Shown here: piece after piece, positions 19,519-20,459 of the stretch
Layout: every line of letters starts with the position of its first letter
Numbering within the stretch: position 1 is the stretch's first letter
Source: Euplotes cf. woodruffi 2 WChen-2021
Lineage: Eukaryota > Ciliophora > Spirotrichea > Euplotida > Euplotidae
DNA: 20,459 bases
Assembly: GCA_021441665.1 (NCBI GenBank)
Contig: JAGYYN010037578.1
Span: 1 to 20,459, forward strand
Reading direction: 5' to 3'
Made by a program: the position numbers and the translations under genes
Notes under the pieces: model-generated
What the model was told of the DNA's origin: nothing
Database searches by the model: none
Seen by the model: only the letters and a program-made list of their open reading frames with translations

Positions 19519-20459
19519 ATGAATAACGTAAGAGTTTTGTATTACTTTTAGCCTGAGTCGGAGGAAAATTCTGAAGTCAACGAAATCGAATCTAACTGCT
19601 CACAAATCGATGAAGTCTTTAAAGAATCCACCCAAAGCGATGATGCATATACTGCTGAGCAGGAAGGTGAAAGCCAAGATCCCAGCAACGATAAAACTGA
19701 GCTTTCTGATGCTAATCAAGAGGAGCAAGAAACAAGCTCGATACAGTCTTTAACTCCAACCGTCTCTGATCCTTCGCTTTGGGCTGTCAAGTGTCGGAAG
19801 GAAAAAGAAACTTTATGCGGTATTTCTCTAATGAACAAAGCAATTGAGCTGAAGGCCAAAGGAACTCCGCTGCAGATTTTATCAGTGACTGTCAGCAATT
19901 CAGTAAACGGACTTATCTATATTGAAGCCTTTAAAGAAATCCATGTCAGAGAAGCGATCAAAGGAATGGGGGATATCTTTCAATCTAAAATATCTAAAAT
20001 TCCTAAATCCGAAATGCACCAGATCTATAACATGGACAAAGCCAATAAAACAAAACTGACTAAAGGGATTGTAAGAATCAAACAAGGGCTTTACTCTGGA
20101 GATCTTGCTCAAGTAATTCACCCTTGTGAAAACAATACAGGCGGTATTTGAAAACTTGTTCCTCGCCTTAGAATCAATACAGAGGCTGCTCCTAATGTAA
20201 AGAATTACATTCGAAATAATCGGCCTCAAAGACAGCTATTCAGTACAGCGCTAATTACATCTGGAGATATATACGAGTGTTTTCACGAGACAATTAAAAA
20301 GAGAGTTTACAAATGGAACAAAATGTACTTTCGTAAAGGATTTTTGATTAAGTACTTTCCCTTAAAGCATCTCGAGGTAAACAACCCCAATCCAAAATTT
20401 AAAGAAGTGCAGAGCCTCAAGACCACAAAAGACCTAAACAAACACAACAAAGAGGAGGA
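19519..20459 (+). CDS. SPT5: Transcription elongation factor SPT5 (3' end outside window)
   Basis: SPT5 with SPT4 forms DSIF, which clamps RNA polymerase II during elongation. About 305 residues are visible. The first exon is only MNN; a 24-nt intron (19528-19551, GTAAGA...TTTTAG) follows. Next come an acidic, Ser/Glu-rich region of about 70 residues, the NGN domain (LWAVKCRKEKETLCGISLMN to IHVREAIKGMGDIFQSK, about 19777-19990) and the first KOW domain (GIVRIKQGLYSGDLAQVIHP...LVPRLRI, about 20065-20175), in the order and spacing of eukaryotic SPT5. TGA is read as Cys at 20149-20151 (GGICKLVPR). The N-terminal acidic region is short compared with yeast or human. The frame is open to the window end, where further KOW domains should follow. 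Confidence 0.93.

Overview
The window looks like germline (micronuclear) DNA of a ciliate of the genus Euplotes. Three things support this. (1) TGA is read inside otherwise intact genes. It sits where cysteine is expected, for example in the HAD motif FDWDDTLLCTS, in SMC4 just after Walker A (LIECLLFVFG) and in SMC4 Walker B (IYCMDEID). TAA and TAG act as stops. (2) Four genes need a +1 frameshift at AAA-TAA, the Euplotes hallmark. (3) Introns are tiny (19 to 102 nt, several of 24 to 26 nt). Euplotes somatic chromosomes are mostly single-gene and telomere-capped. Seven genes on 20 kb without a telomere repeat therefore point to the micronucleus, and a 552-bp AT-rich insert with TA at both ends inside SMC4 fits an internal eliminated sequence.

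Layout: 1-1091 (-) an EF-hand protein, 3' end outside the window; 1191-6230 (-) the condensin ATPase SMC4, about 1450 aa; 6455-8001 (-) a HAD-like protein with a Cys/His-rich N-terminal part, 5' end unresolved; 8002-9441 AT-rich non-coding; 9442-16620 (+) a giant helical-repeat protein of about 2380 aa with a central lectin-like sandwich and one unexplained in-frame TAA; 16880-17777 (-) an RNase PH-fold exosome subunit, probably RRP43-like; 18067-18813 (-) a PEX13-like peroxin; 18814-19518 AT-rich non-coding; 19519-20459 (+) transcription elongation factor SPT5, 3' end outside the window.

The genes are unrelated housekeeping or cytoskeletal functions (chromosome condensation, RNA decay, peroxisome import, transcription elongation, calcium binding). 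They do not form an operon or pathway. What they share is the decoding and processing machinery: UGA=Cys, AAA-TAA frameshifting, micro-introns, and presumably developmental DNA elimination and chromosome fragmentation. Matches to the published E. crassus breakage motif (HATTGAAaHH) occur in several gene spacers, but in AT-rich DNA such matches are also common by chance.
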